Shown here one piece after another: positions 42,658 to 51,680 of a stretch of DNA of 64,000 nucleotides. A program made the position numbers and the translations under genes. Source of the DNA: Paracnuella aquatica (GTDB lineage Bacteria > Bacteroidota > Bacteroidia > Chitinophagales > Chitinophagaceae). A model generated the notes under the pieces. The model made no database searches and was not told where the DNA came from. It saw only the letters and a program-made list of their open reading frames with translations. Each line of letters starts with the position of its first letter. Within the stretch, counting starts at the first letter, position 1. The stretch lies in NCBI RefSeq assembly GCF_003332885.2, contig NZ_QOWJ01000001.1, forward strand, positions 682,001 through 746,000, given 5' to 3'.

Positions 42658-43500
42658 ATGCGTTTTTCCCAAAAACTGGTATTGCAGCTGGTGCGCACAA
42701 AATTTACCGTCTGGAGCACGTTTTCCAAAAAGAAGGCAGCGCGGAAGGCATTTGAACTTTTTTGCACTCCACAGCACCGCAATAAAAAAGAGTTGCCCCG
42801 GATTTTTAACGAGGCGGAGGTGATTCGTTTTACATTTCAAAAACACAATATCCAAGGGTATCGCTGGCAAAAAGGCGGCACTCGGAGAGTGTTGATCCTG
42901 CATGGGTTTGAAAGCAGCGTGGTTAATTTCGACCGCTATGTGCGGCCGCTGTTGCGCAAAGGCTACGAAGTGCTGGCGTTTGATGCACCCGGCCATGGCC
43001 GCAGCACGGGCCGCCAGATCAATGTGCAGGTGTATAAAGAGTTCATCATGCACCTGTATCAAACCTACGGTCCCATTCAATCGTTCATGGCGCATTCGCT
43101 GGGCGGCTTGTCGTTGAGCATGGCGCTGGAAGAGTTGCCGCATGACGAGGACACCCGCGTGGCGCTGATAGCGCCGGCCACGGAAACCACAACGGCCATT
43201 GATTCTTATTTCCGTTTTTTAAAACTGGAAGATGATGTACGGGTCGAGTTCGATGCGCTGATCAAAAAAATAAGCGGACACGATCCCGAATGGTTTTCGG
43301 TGGCGCGGGTAGTGCCGCACTTAAAAGCACAGGTGCTTTGGGCCCACGACCGCGACGATCACATGACTCCGATATCTGATGTGGAGCCGGTGATGAGACA
43401 AGGTTATGCGCATGTGCAGTTTATGATGACCGAGGGATTGGGGCATCGCCGCATTTACCGCGATAACAATGTTACGAAGGCGGTTGTTGCATTTTTGTAA
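42658..43500 (+). CDS. Alpha/beta hydrolase
   Basis: A 280-residue alpha/beta-hydrolase-fold protein. VLILHGFESS holds the oxyanion-hole HG, FDAPGHGRSTG is the usual following loop, MAHSLGGLS carries the nucleophile Ser, and WAHDRDDHMTP and GLGHRRIYRD supply the acid Asp and catalytic His. The N-terminal 70 residues (rich in Lys and Phe) are not part of the core. I start at the ATG at 42658; the frame extends upstream to 42583. It has no signal peptide. The substrate is unknown, most probably an ester. The SGNH hydrolase gene follows after 53 bases on the same strand. Confidence 0.87.
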   Translation: MRFSQKLVLQLVRTKFTVWSTFSKKKAARKAFELFCTPQHRNKKELPRIFNEAEVIRFTFQKHNIQGYRWQKGGTRRVLILHGFESSVVNFDRYVRPLLRKGYEVLAFDAPGHGRSTGRQINVQVYKEFIMHLYQTYGPIQSFMAHSLGGLSLSMALEELPHDEDTRVALIAPATETTTAIDSYFRFLKLEDDVRVEFDALIKKISGHDPEWFSVARVVPHLKAQVLWAHDRDDHMTPISDVEPVMRQGYAHVQFMMTEGLGHRRIYRDNNVTKAVVAFL

Positions 43501-43553
43501 GTAAATGCTTTATCGAATTTTATTAAAGCCGTTTTTATAAACTTCAATCGCTG

Positions 43554-44201
43554 ATGGATACAAGCGCACCTGCAAATGAGCAAACACCAATGACCTACCT
43601 GGCGTTGGGCGATTCCTATACAATCGGAGAAGCGGTGCATTTAAGTGAAGCGTTTCCGAGCCAATTAGTGCAATTGTTGCGGCAGCAGGGCTGGGCCGTT
43701 GCGGCGCCGGAAATTGTAGCTACTACCGGCTGGACTACTGATGAACTAATGGCGGCAATCCAGGCGCATCACTTATTACCACGCTATGATCTGGTGACGC
43801 TGCTCATTGGTGTAAACAACCAATACCGCGGCTGGCCACTGGCAAATTATAAAACTGACTTTGCCGAACTGTTGCAGCAAGCCATTCAATTTGCCGGGGG
43901 CAATAAAGACGCGGTGGTTGTATTGTCCATTCCCGATTGGGGCGCTACGCCTTTTGCGAAAGACCGAAACCGGGAACAAATTGCACAGGAGATTGACTTA
44001 TTTAACAATGCAGCTAATGAAATCTGTGATCATCAAAAGATCGTGTTTGTTGATATTACGGTGGGCTCTCGGGCGGCGTTAAATGATTCCACATTAGTTG
44101 CAGCAGATGGATTGCATCCGTCGGGAAGGGAATATAAAAAATGGGCAGAGGCGGTTGCGCAAGTTTATTTAGAATCTCCGTTGCAAGAGAAATATAAATG
44201 A
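43554..44201 (+). CDS. SGNH/GDSL hydrolase
   Basis: A 215-residue SGNH-fold esterase. Block I is YLALGDSYTIGEAV with nucleophile Ser21, block III is LIGVNNQYRG with the Asn, and block V is ADGLHPSGREYKKWA with the catalytic Asp and His. There is no signal peptide, so it is cytoplasmic, as for TesA-like or acetylhydrolase-like members of this group. It follows the alpha/beta hydrolase gene and may share its transcript. Confidence 0.9.
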   Translation: MDTSAPANEQTPMTYLALGDSYTIGEAVHLSEAFPSQLVQLLRQQGWAVAAPEIVATTGWTTDELMAAIQAHHLLPRYDLVTLLIGVNNQYRGWPLANYKTDFAELLQQAIQFAGGNKDAVVVLSIPDWGATPFAKDRNREQIAQEIDLFNNAANEICDHQKIVFVDITVGSRAALNDSTLVAADGLHPSGREYKKWAEAVAQVYLESPLQEKYK

Positions 44202-44217
44202 TACTAAGTGTAGTGAT

Positions 44218-44919
44218 TTAGAAAATGCGGTATCCAAGTCTGATAGTGAAGGATAAATGCATGCTGGAACTCGGGCCTTCCTTAGTGTCAACTCCGGTCC
44301 AGCCAAAAAGATCGTTGATTTCTTCAATTACTGGAAGGAACGACTGCCGCGACGAAGGTTTAATATTACTGTGCTTATATCGTCGCTGGCGATAGCCTAG
44401 GCCGCCAGAAGTTTCGAATAAGAACTTTTTGCGTTTATCTAAAAAAATCTCATACCCGCCTTTTACGCTAAAGCCCTTTATTGTGCGTGCTACCGACACA
44501 GTATCGTAGTACAACTGCTGATTTGAGTTTGGAAACAACATTTTGCCATTGAACAACTGGTAATTTTGCTCCATCCAAAATCCTTCAATGGCAATGAAAA
44601 ATGCGCTTTGTTTCTTTTTATTATTTGAATTGGCTGTGTAATAACGAAGCTCGGTACGAATACGATTGGTTGTTAAGCCGTTCTTTTGATTAGCCCTATC
44701 CCAATTAAACGGGTTAAAATGAAATCCATATTCGGCATGTACACCAAATCGATCATTGACTATAAAACCCACCCCAGGTTGCAATGTTGGGGAATTAGCT
44801 TCGAACAGCGCTAATGGTGCCCATTTAGCCCACAGTGAAAACACCGGCGGTTTTTCATTTTGCGCAGTGGCGCAAAAACAACCGAGCAACAAAAACGTTA
44901 GTGCAAGAATATGTTTCAT
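44218..44919 (-). CDS. Exported outer-membrane protein of unknown function
   Basis: A 233-residue protein with a signal peptide (residues 1-19, ending CATAQ). The mature part has the alternating pattern of a small barrel (GVGFIVNDRFGVHAEYGFHFNPFNW, RIRTELRYYTAN, FFIAIEGFWMEQNY, KGFSVKGGYEIFL, LFETSGGLGYRQRRY) and ends FTIRLGYRIF with the terminal Phe. It resembles the DUF3575-like barrels of Bacteroidota. It is convergent with the SGNH gene and divergent from topA. Confidence 0.75.
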   Translation of the reverse strand: MKHILALTFLLLGCFCATAQNEKPPVFSLWAKWAPLALFEANSPTLQPGVGFIVNDRFGVHAEYGFHFNPFNWDRANQKNGLTTNRIRTELRYYTANSNNKKKQSAFFIAIEGFWMEQNYQLFNGKMLFPNSNQQLYYDTVSVARTIKGFSVKGGYEIFLDKRKKFLFETSGGLGYRQRRYKHSNIKPSSRQSFLPVIEEINDLFGWTGVDTKEGPSSSMHLSFTIRLGYRIF

Positions 44920-45092
44920 TGCAGTTTTAAGTGGCTAAAATGAAGAAGTACAAAGAGCAGAACTATAGTTAAATTAAGACCATTTATCCCCATTTGCAAG
45001 CTCCGCCAAAAAACGCCAAAAAGAAAAATTCCGTTACTTATCCTATAATTGCATTATTCGCATGGCGAATATTTAATAAAGAAAGGACTGAT

Positions 45093-47699
45093 ATGCCCAA
45101 GAATTTGCTGATAGTGGAATCGCCTGCCAAGGCCAAAACAATTGAGAAAATACTGGGCAGCGATTTTGAGGTGAAGAGCTGCTATGGTCACATTCGCGAC
45201 CTCGAAAAAGATGATATGGGTATTGATATAAAAAACCAATACCGGCCCCGCTATATTGTTCCGGAAGAAAAAAGAAAAGTGGTTGCCGACCTGAAAAGCC
45301 TCGCCAAAAAAAGCGGCGAAGTATGGCTGGCAACGGATGAGGACCGTGAAGGTGAAGCCATCAGTTGGCACCTGTGCGAAGTGCTTGGCCTCGACCCTGA
45401 ACGTACCAAGCGCATCGTGTTTCACGAGATCACCAAGCCGGCTATCAAGCGTGCAGTGGAGCAGCCCCGCACAGTGAATATGAACCTGGTAAATGCGCAG
45501 CAGGCACGCCGTGTGCTCGACCGCATTGTGGGCTTTGAACTCAGCCCCGTGCTCTGGCGCAAAATGAGCATGAAGAACAACCTCAGTGCGGGCAGGGTGC
45601 AAAGTGTGGCTGTACGGCTGGTGGCGGAACGCGAACGCGAGATCAACGCCTTTAACGTGCAAAGTGCCTTCCGCATCGAAGCCATTTTCACCGCACCGGA
45701 TACTGCAGGTCGTAATATTTCTTTTAAAGCAGAAGGCGCCCGTTTTGATGAAGTGCAGGGCGCCGAAGCATTTTTAAATAGTTGCAAGGGTGCGGATTAC
45801 ACCGTAAAAGATATCCAGGTAAAGCCAACGCGCCGCTCACCAGCTGCTCCTTTTACCACATCTACATTGCAACAGGAAGCGAGCCGCAAACTGGGTTATA
45901 GCGTGAGCCGCACGATGCAGCTGGCGCAAAAGCTGTATGAGAATGGTCACATTACTTACATGCGTACAGACAGTGTGAACCTGAGCGAAACGGCGATGGA
46001 CGATATCCAAAAAAACATCAAAGGTTCATTTGGCGACCGCTATTACAAAGCCCGCAAATACAAGAATAAAAACGAGTCGGCACAGGAAGCACACGAAGCC
46101 ATCCGCCCTACTTATATGAGCCACACTTCGGTGGATGATCCCGAGCTGCGCCGCTTGTATGAGTTGATCTGGAAGCGTACCATGGCGTCGCAAATGGCCG
46201 ATGCAGAGTTGGAAAAAACCATCGCGAAAATTGGCATTTCCACCAACAAAAACGAACTCACTGCAACCGGTGAAGTAATGAAGTTTGAAGGCTTCATTAA
46301 AGTGTACCGGGAGGATAAAGACGATGAAGATATTGTGGATGGTGAAGAAGGTGCCGAAGGCGTGTTGCCGCCATTGCGCACCGGCCAGAACCTCCCGCTT
46401 ACCGAGATGAAAGCGATTGAGCGGTTCAGCCGTCCGCTGCCCCGCTACACGGAAGCATCATTGGTGAAAAAGCTGGAAGAGCTGGGCATTGGCCGCCCTT
46501 CTACTTATGCGCCTACCATTTCTACCATCCTTAAAAGAGGCTATGTAGAAAAACGCGACAAAGAAGGTGTGCAGCGCAAGTACCGGGTGCTTACACTGGC
46601 AAAAGACAACCTTACACAAAAGACTGAAACCGAAAATACCGGTGCGGAAAAATCAAAGCTATTCCCCACCGACCTGGGCCTTGTGGTAACCGATTTCCTC
46701 AAACAATATTTTGATGAAATCATGGACTATGGCTTCACGGCCCGCATCGAAAATGAGTTTGATGAAGTGGCCGGTGGCCGTATGCGTTGGGACCGAATGA
46801 TCGACGAGTTTTACAACCCTTTTAAAAAGGATGTAGAAAAAACAATTGAGACTGCTGAACGCATCAAAGGCGAACGTGTTTTAGGCAACGATCCGCAATC
46901 GGGTAAACCCGTTGTGGCCCGTATGGGACGCTATGGCCCGATGGTGCAGATCGGCTCCACCGACAGTGAGGAAAAGCCTCGTTTTGCACGGTTGAAACAA
47001 CAGCAAAGCATCGAAACCATTAACCTTGATGAGGCGCTTGATTTATTTAAACTGCCACTGTCGTTGGGTCATTACGAAGGGCAGGAAGTGGCTGTCAATG
47101 CCGGTCGCTTTGGACCGTATGTAAAATTTGGTGAGCAATTTATTTCATTGCCCAAAGGCAAAGATCCACTGGATGTAACCATTGAAGAAGCCATTGCACT
47201 GATTGCAGAAAAGCAGCAGGCCGATGCGCCAATTGCTCATTACGAAGGCCAACCTGTAACCAAAGGCAAGGGCCGCTTTGGACCATTTATCAAGTGGAAT
47301 GATCTTTTTATAAATGTTCCCAGGGCATACAATTTCGACAACCTGTCTCAGCGCGACGTTGACGAATTGATCGAGAAAAAAGTGGACAAAGAAGCCAACC
47401 GTTATATAAAACAATGGGCGGCTGAAAAGATTTCGATTGAAAATGGCCGTTGGGGACCGTTCATTCGTTTTGGCAAAAAAATGCTGAAACTGGATCGCAA
47501 AGCAAACGGTGAAAAATATACCGCCGAAGACCTGGCCGATGTAGAATTGGACGCCATCAAAAAAATGATTGAAGCGCAGGTGCCGGGTGCTTTTGCAAAG
47601 GCTGCTGCCAAAAAAACGGCATCGAAATCAGCGGCACCAAAAGCAAAAACGGCCGCGAAAAAAACAGCTGCAAAAAAAGCGGCCACCAAAAAGAAATAA
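45093..47699 (+). CDS. topA: DNA topoisomerase I (type IA)
   Basis: An 868-residue enzyme that relaxes negative supercoils by transient single-strand breakage. The Toprim domain opens PKNLLIVESPAKAKTIEKILG and has DEDREGEAISWH. The catalytic Tyr289 lies in ITYMRTDSVNLS. After the core, three or more C-terminal repeats each contain a GRFGPFIK-like word (near 610, 670, 728 and 789), followed by a Lys/Ala-rich tail (about the last 40 residues) that probably grips DNA. A GAAAGGA ribosome site lies ahead of the ATG at 45093; the frame open further upstream is not part of the family. The downstream SirB1-like gene follows after 18 bases. Confidence 0.97.
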   Translation: MPKNLLIVESPAKAKTIEKILGSDFEVKSCYGHIRDLEKDDMGIDIKNQYRPRYIVPEEKRKVVADLKSLAKKSGEVWLATDEDREGEAISWHLCEVLGLDPERTKRIVFHEITKPAIKRAVEQPRTVNMNLVNAQQARRVLDRIVGFELSPVLWRKMSMKNNLSAGRVQSVAVRLVAEREREINAFNVQSAFRIEAIFTAPDTAGRNISFKAEGARFDEVQGAEAFLNSCKGADYTVKDIQVKPTRRSPAAPFTTSTLQQEASRKLGYSVSRTMQLAQKLYENGHITYMRTDSVNLSETAMDDIQKNIKGSFGDRYYKARKYKNKNESAQEAHEAIRPTYMSHTSVDDPELRRLYELIWKRTMASQMADAELEKTIAKIGISTNKNELTATGEVMKFEGFIKVYREDKDDEDIVDGEEGAEGVLPPLRTGQNLPLTEMKAIERFSRPLPRYTEASLVKKLEELGIGRPSTYAPTISTILKRGYVEKRDKEGVQRKYRVLTLAKDNLTQKTETENTGAEKSKLFPTDLGLVVTDFLKQYFDEIMDYGFTARIENEFDEVAGGRMRWDRMIDEFYNPFKKDVEKTIETAERIKGERVLGNDPQSGKPVVARMGRYGPMVQIGSTDSEEKPRFARLKQQQSIETINLDEALDLFKLPLSLGHYEGQEVAVNAGRFGPYVKFGEQFISLPKGKDPLDVTIEEAIALIAEKQQADAPIAHYEGQPVTKGKGRFGPFIKWNDLFINVPRAYNFDNLSQRDVDELIEKKVDKEANRYIKQWAAEKISIENGRWGPFIRFGKKMLKLDRKANGEKYTAEDLADVELDAIKKMIEAQVPGAFAKAAAKKTASKSAAPKAKTAAKKTAAKKAATKKK

Positions 47700-47717
47700 A
47701 CCGGAGCGTGTTGCTTG

Positions 47718-48578
47718 ATGGAAGAGAACAATGAAATATCGGCCTTACTGCACTTGATCGAAGACCCCGACCACGAAGTGTTTGATGCCGTTTCGGAGCG
47801 TATCGTGGAATATGGCAAACCCATTATTCCCAACCTCGAAAACCTGTGGGAGAATACGCCGGATGAAGAAGTGCAGAACCGCATTGAAATGCTCATCCAC
47901 CGGCTGCATTACACCGACCTGACGGAAGATTTCCGGCAGTGGAGCCTTTCCGGTCATTACGACTTAATGTTAGGCTCGTTGCTTGCTGCGAAATTTCAAT
48001 ACCCCGATTTAACTACCGCATCAGCCCTGCTCGAAGTGGAAAAGATTCGCCGCAACATCTGGCTGGAGTTAAACAATTACCTCACACCGCTGGAGCAGGT
48101 CAGGATTGTAACAGGTATTTTGTATGGATATTACGGGCTAAAAGGTTCGGAAACATCGGCGGCGCACCTCAATGATTTTCTTATTCCAAAAGTGCTGGAA
48201 AGCAAAAAGGGAAATCAATTGAGCAACGGCGTGCTCTATCTTATTTTATGCGAGATGCTCGACATTCCTGTGCGAGCCATCGGCATACCCAAGCAATTTG
48301 TGTTGGCTTATTTCCGGCCCGGCTATGGGCAGGAATCGGAGGACGCACAACGCATCGAATTTTTTATAGAACCCGCGTCGGGTCAGGTTTTTTCGCAAAA
48401 AGATATCGAGAGTTATTTTAAAAGGATTGGGGTTCCATCCACGCCGGCGTATTTTAAACCACTGTCCAACAAAAGGGTGATTCAACACTTGCTGGAAGAA
48501 ATGGCGCAGTGCTTTAACGAACCTAAAAATGAGTACAAACGCGATGAACTCATCAAGTTGGCTGCGATGCTGGATTAG
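47718..48578 (+). CDS. SirB1-like transglutaminase-core protein
   Basis: A 286-residue protein with a short helical N-terminus (ISALLHLIEDPDHEVFDAVSERIVEYG, HEAT-like) and a Transglut_core2 domain (about 90-240) with NNYLTPLEQVRIVTGILYGYYGLKG and LSNGVLYLILCEMLDIPVRAIGIPKQFVLAYF. SirB1 relatives are widespread but of unknown function; they generally have a degenerate Cys-His-Asp site. It sits immediately after topA, so it may be co-transcribed. The ATG at 47718 is used, with an adjacent TTG one codon earlier set aside. Confidence 0.87.
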   Translation: MEENNEISALLHLIEDPDHEVFDAVSERIVEYGKPIIPNLENLWENTPDEEVQNRIEMLIHRLHYTDLTEDFRQWSLSGHYDLMLGSLLAAKFQYPDLTTASALLEVEKIRRNIWLELNNYLTPLEQVRIVTGILYGYYGLKGSETSAAHLNDFLIPKVLESKKGNQLSNGVLYLILCEMLDIPVRAIGIPKQFVLAYFRPGYGQESEDAQRIEFFIEPASGQVFSQKDIESYFKRIGVPSTPAYFKPLSNKRVIQHLLEEMAQCFNEPKNEYKRDELIKLAAMLD

Positions 48579-48643
48579 CAGGGATTTGTATCGAAAAATT
48601 TCCGCAAAATTGATTCTCGGCGCCGCCAAATAACGAACTGTTT

Positions 48644-48982
48644 ATGTCCACCATCACTTGGAATGATTTTGAAAAACTGGATATCCGCGTGGGTACCATC
48701 ACCGAAGTCGCTCCTTTCCCAAAAGCAAGAAAACCGGCGTATCAACTGGTAATCGACTTTGGCGCAACATTGGGTCAACGGCGGTCATCGGCGCAAATTA
48801 CGCACCATTACACCACCGATGAATTGATCGGCAAACAAGTAGTGGCGGTGGTAAATTTTCCACCCAAACAAATTGCTAACTTCATTTCGGAATGCCTGGT
48901 GCTAGGCGTTTATGACGATGAGGGCGATGTGGTTTTGTTGCACCCGGGCAAAACGGTAACCAACGGACAAAAAATCGGTTAA
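48644..48982 (+). CDS. csaA: tRNA-binding protein CsaA
   Basis: A 112-residue single OB-fold protein: LDIRVGTITEVAPFPKARKPAYQLVIDFG, then SSAQITHHYTTDELIGKQVVAVVNFPPKQIANFISECLVLGV. CsaA is a dimer with tRNA-binding and export-chaperone-like activity. It is 65 bases after the SirB1-like gene, and its stop overlaps the start of the alkyltransferase gene (shared A at 48982), so the two are coupled. Confidence 0.93.
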   Translation: MSTITWNDFEKLDIRVGTITEVAPFPKARKPAYQLVIDFGATLGQRRSSAQITHHYTTDELIGKQVVAVVNFPPKQIANFISECLVLGVYDDEGDVVLLHPGKTVTNGQKIG

Positions 48983-49476
48983 TGTCAACCTACACAAAAA
49001 TTATTGCTTCGCCATTAGGCCCGCTTCGGTTAGGCTGCACCGATAGTGCCATCACCGAAGTCGTTTTTCTAAATGAGCAACCCGAAGTAGAAATTACTCC
49101 CAGCCAAAATCATCCGCTGCTCGACCAATGTGCTGCGCAACTCGAGGATTATTTTTCCGGTAAAACACTGGCATTTGATTTACCGTTAGCACAAACTGGC
49201 ACCGCGTTTCAACAAAAGGTATGGGACCTGCTCCTGCAGATCCCATTTGGAAAAACACTTTCTTATCAAACACTTTCCAAGCAATACGGCGATGTAAAAG
49301 CGATTCGTGCCGTGGCGGCGGCGAATGGTAAAAACAACATCGCCATCATTGTGCCGTGTCACCGCGTTATTGGGTCTAATCAAAGCCTTACCGGTTATGC
49401 AGGTGGGCTTATGCGCAAACAATGGCTGCTGGCCCACGAACAAAAGTTTGCCTTGGGCGTGCAACAGTTGTTTTAA
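48982..49476 (+). CDS. ogt: Methylated-DNA-[protein]-cysteine S-methyltransferase
   Basis: A 164-residue DNA repair protein. Residues 1-75 form the N-terminal ribonuclease-like domain, and residues 76-160 the helix-turn-helix catalytic domain with RAVAAANGKNNIAIIVPCHRVIG; Cys126 of PCHRV accepts the alkyl group from O6-alkylguanine in a suicide reaction. It lacks the Ada DNA-binding activator domain. It overlaps csaA by one base and converges on cdd with 11 bases between stops. Confidence 0.95.
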   Translation: MSTYTKIIASPLGPLRLGCTDSAITEVVFLNEQPEVEITPSQNHPLLDQCAAQLEDYFSGKTLAFDLPLAQTGTAFQQKVWDLLLQIPFGKTLSYQTLSKQYGDVKAIRAVAAANGKNNIAIIVPCHRVIGSNQSLTGYAGGLMRKQWLLAHEQKFALGVQQLF

Positions 49477-49487
49477 TCGCCGGCGTT

Positions 49488-49973
49488 TTATTTCAACTCT
49501 TCACTGGTAAATGCCAAGGGCAACAAACGGCTGGCGCTGTCAATAACATACACCGGGCCTTCCATACCGCCCAAAATCAATTGCACCGGGTGCCCTACCC
49601 TGCTTTCAAATTCCTGCAGGCTCTGGCGGCAAATGCCACATGGCGAAATGGGGTGGTCGCTTTTTTGGCTGTCGCTTTTGTAAGAAATAGCCATTGTTTC
49701 AATTGGTATTTTCGGGAAAACCGAAGAGGCTGCAGCGAGCAAAACCCTTTCGGCACAAAGGCCGACAGGGAAAGATGCATTCTCCTGGTTGGAACCCGCC
49801 ACCAATTCTCCATTCACTAATTTGGCAACAGCACCCACCTGGAAGTTGGAATATGGTGCGTAAGCCTGTCCTGTAACATCACGAGCCTCCTGCAACAACC
49901 ATTGTTGTTCCTGCGGTAGCTCGTTGATGCTGTTGTACACTTTGTATTTAAATTCAAAGATTGCTTCTTTCAT
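49488..49973 (-). CDS. cdd: Cytidine deaminase
   Basis: A 161-residue zinc enzyme that deaminates cytidine and deoxycytidine. CAERVLLAAA (73-82) supplies the Cys73 zinc ligand and catalytic Glu75, and PCGICRQ (111-117) supplies Cys112 and Cys115. The tetrameric type of ~130-160 residues fits. It lies after the signal peptidase gene, with a terminator in between. Confidence 0.95.
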   Translation of the reverse strand: MKEAIFEFKYKVYNSINELPQEQQWLLQEARDVTGQAYAPYSNFQVGAVAKLVNGELVAGSNQENASFPVGLCAERVLLAAASSVFPKIPIETMAISYKSDSQKSDHPISPCGICRQSLQEFESRVGHPVQLILGGMEGPVYVIDSASRLLPLAFTSEELK

Positions 49974-49984
49974 ATGTAGGGTGA

Positions 49985-50014
49985 CAAAAATGCCCCTGTT
50001 TTGGCAGAGGCATT
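49985..50014 (-). terminator. Intrinsic terminator of lepB
   Basis: On the minus strand AATGCCTCTG (50014-50005) pairs with CAGGGGCATT (49998-49989) with one G-T wobble, then TTTTG. It lies between lepB and cdd, so cdd has its own promoter or relies on read-through. Confidence 0.8.
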
Positions 50015-50028
50015 AGCGTAAAGTTAAT

Positions 50029-51570
50029 CTATTTCACGATGCGGAACAGGCGGTTCCAACGCGGTCCTCCCTCCCAGCTAAACCAGATCATCCACGCTTT
50101 GCCAACGATATGATTTTCGGGAACAAAACCCCAGAAACGGGAATCCTGCGAACCATGACGGTTGTCGCCCATCATCCAGTAATAATCCATTTTAAAAGTG
50201 TAGCGATCCACCTGTGCGCCGTTCAGGAAAAACTTGCCGTCTTTCATGTAAAACTCATTTTGTTCATACACCCGGATCACCCGCTCGTAAATCGAATAAA
50301 GTCTTGGGTCGAGCACCATGGTGCCACCTTTTTTGGGCACCCAGATCGGGCCATAGTTATCAACGGTCCAACCATTTTCTACCACGTAGTTATTAAACGA
50401 AGGGCTGTAAAAAGCAGTATCCTCCAGTTGCGGCTCCATCATTTTTACCAGCCGGCTGCCTTTTAATTTGTTCACTGCTTCGGCGGTCAAAGCCATTAAA
50501 TAAGTATTGTTGCCGCCGGGCTGAAACTGGTCAGGGTTGGTGATGTCGATGTTGTATTCTTCTTTCATCACCGTTTCATCCAGTTGCTGCCCGTTGGTTT
50601 GTACAATGTAGGGCATCACCGATTGTGGCGGCGGGTTTTGCAGCGCACTGTTTATGTACACATTGCCCCTGCGTATTTGCAGTGTGTCACCGGCAACAGC
50701 TACGCAACGTTTGATATAGTTATCTGTTTTATCAACCGGGTGAATGGCCAATGGAAATTCATCAGGACTGGCAAACACCGCTTCCCTGCCCCTGGCTTCG
50801 TTGCCGCCACCCATTTGCCGGATGATCTCGTAATAAGGCCGGTAAGATTGATAATCGGGGCGATTGATGACCGTGTCGCCTGCGGGGAAATTGAACACTA
50901 CCACATCACCACGTTTTACCGGCGACTGGAACCAGCGGATATACGGAAGTTTGATCAACCCTGAGTAAGACTTGCGGTCTGATCCCGGGATATAATTGTG
51001 TACAAAAGGAATAGACAATGGCGTGTTGGGAATGCGCGGACCGTAGCTGAATTTTGATACAAACAAAAAGTCGTTCACCAGCAATGTACGCTCCATCGAT
51101 CCCGAAGGAATGGTATAAGCTTCAAAAATAAAAGTGCGGATCAGCGTAGCAGCAACAATAGCAAAAACAGCAGCGTCGATCCATTCGCGCCAGCCCGGTT
51201 TTACATAGCGCCGTACACCATCCGGCCCGATGTAGCGAACCCTATCGGAGTAGCCGAGGTAAGGAAAATAAAATGGCGCAGCCAGCGAAGCCAGTGTATG
51301 ATCGAGCAGGGAAAAGCGGCCAAACAGTTTTACAAATTCAATAAAAATACCCGGCGTAATAAACCAACCTACGACGGGAATAAATTGCCAAAACACCCAA
51401 TGCTTAGGCCTGCGGGCCAGCTCCTGCATTACCCATGTATTGTAAAAAGGAACGTAAGCTTTCCATGAAGCTACACCCGCTTTCTGGAACATTTTCGCGA
51501 GGCCAAACGAAGGAAGGAAAACGAGTAAAAATGAAATCAAATAAACAATCAGTATGTGGGAAAGCGGCAT
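50029..51570 (-). CDS. lepB: Signal peptidase I
   Basis: A 513-residue inner-membrane serine peptidase (S26) that cleaves signal peptides. The catalytic Ser158 is in PSGSMERTLL, and the Lys is in NYIKRCVAVAGDTLQI (around 284). Box C GDVVVFNFPAGD and box E MMGDNRHGSQDSRFWGFVPENHIVGKAWMIWF complete the site. The protein is long: residues 1-105 form extra membrane helices (LIVYLISFLLVFLPSFGLAKMF, VFWQFIPVVGWFITPGIF) of the DUF5684 type, and about 100 residues are inserted between boxes D and E (about 300-440). That architecture is usual in Bacteroidota. Confidence 0.94.
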   Translation of the reverse strand: MPLSHILIVYLISFLLVFLPSFGLAKMFQKAGVASWKAYVPFYNTWVMQELARRPKHWVFWQFIPVVGWFITPGIFIEFVKLFGRFSLLDHTLASLAAPFYFPYLGYSDRVRYIGPDGVRRYVKPGWREWIDAAVFAIVAATLIRTFIFEAYTIPSGSMERTLLVNDFLFVSKFSYGPRIPNTPLSIPFVHNYIPGSDRKSYSGLIKLPYIRWFQSPVKRGDVVVFNFPAGDTVINRPDYQSYRPYYEIIRQMGGGNEARGREAVFASPDEFPLAIHPVDKTDNYIKRCVAVAGDTLQIRRGNVYINSALQNPPPQSVMPYIVQTNGQQLDETVMKEEYNIDITNPDQFQPGGNNTYLMALTAEAVNKLKGSRLVKMMEPQLEDTAFYSPSFNNYVVENGWTVDNYGPIWVPKKGGTMVLDPRLYSIYERVIRVYEQNEFYMKDGKFFLNGAQVDRYTFKMDYYWMMGDNRHGSQDSRFWGFVPENHIVGKAWMIWFSWEGGPRWNRLFRIVK

Positions 51571-51680
51571 TAGCTTATTTTTAAGGCGCTCAAATGTAAT
51601 TATATAAACAGGTGGTACCTCGGGTTACTAGCAAAGTTTTTGCTAAAGTAGGCGCCTGATGGCAAACGGCGAAAAAGAAC

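Noticed and set aside
45054-45662. A 202-codon minus-strand frame opposite the start of topA
   Set aside because: It overlaps the Toprim domain of topA and has no independent support.
47580-47699. Short repeated AAGAAA/GCC units at the end of topA
   Set aside because: They encode the Lys/Ala-rich tail of topoisomerase I and are not a separate repeat or CRISPR.
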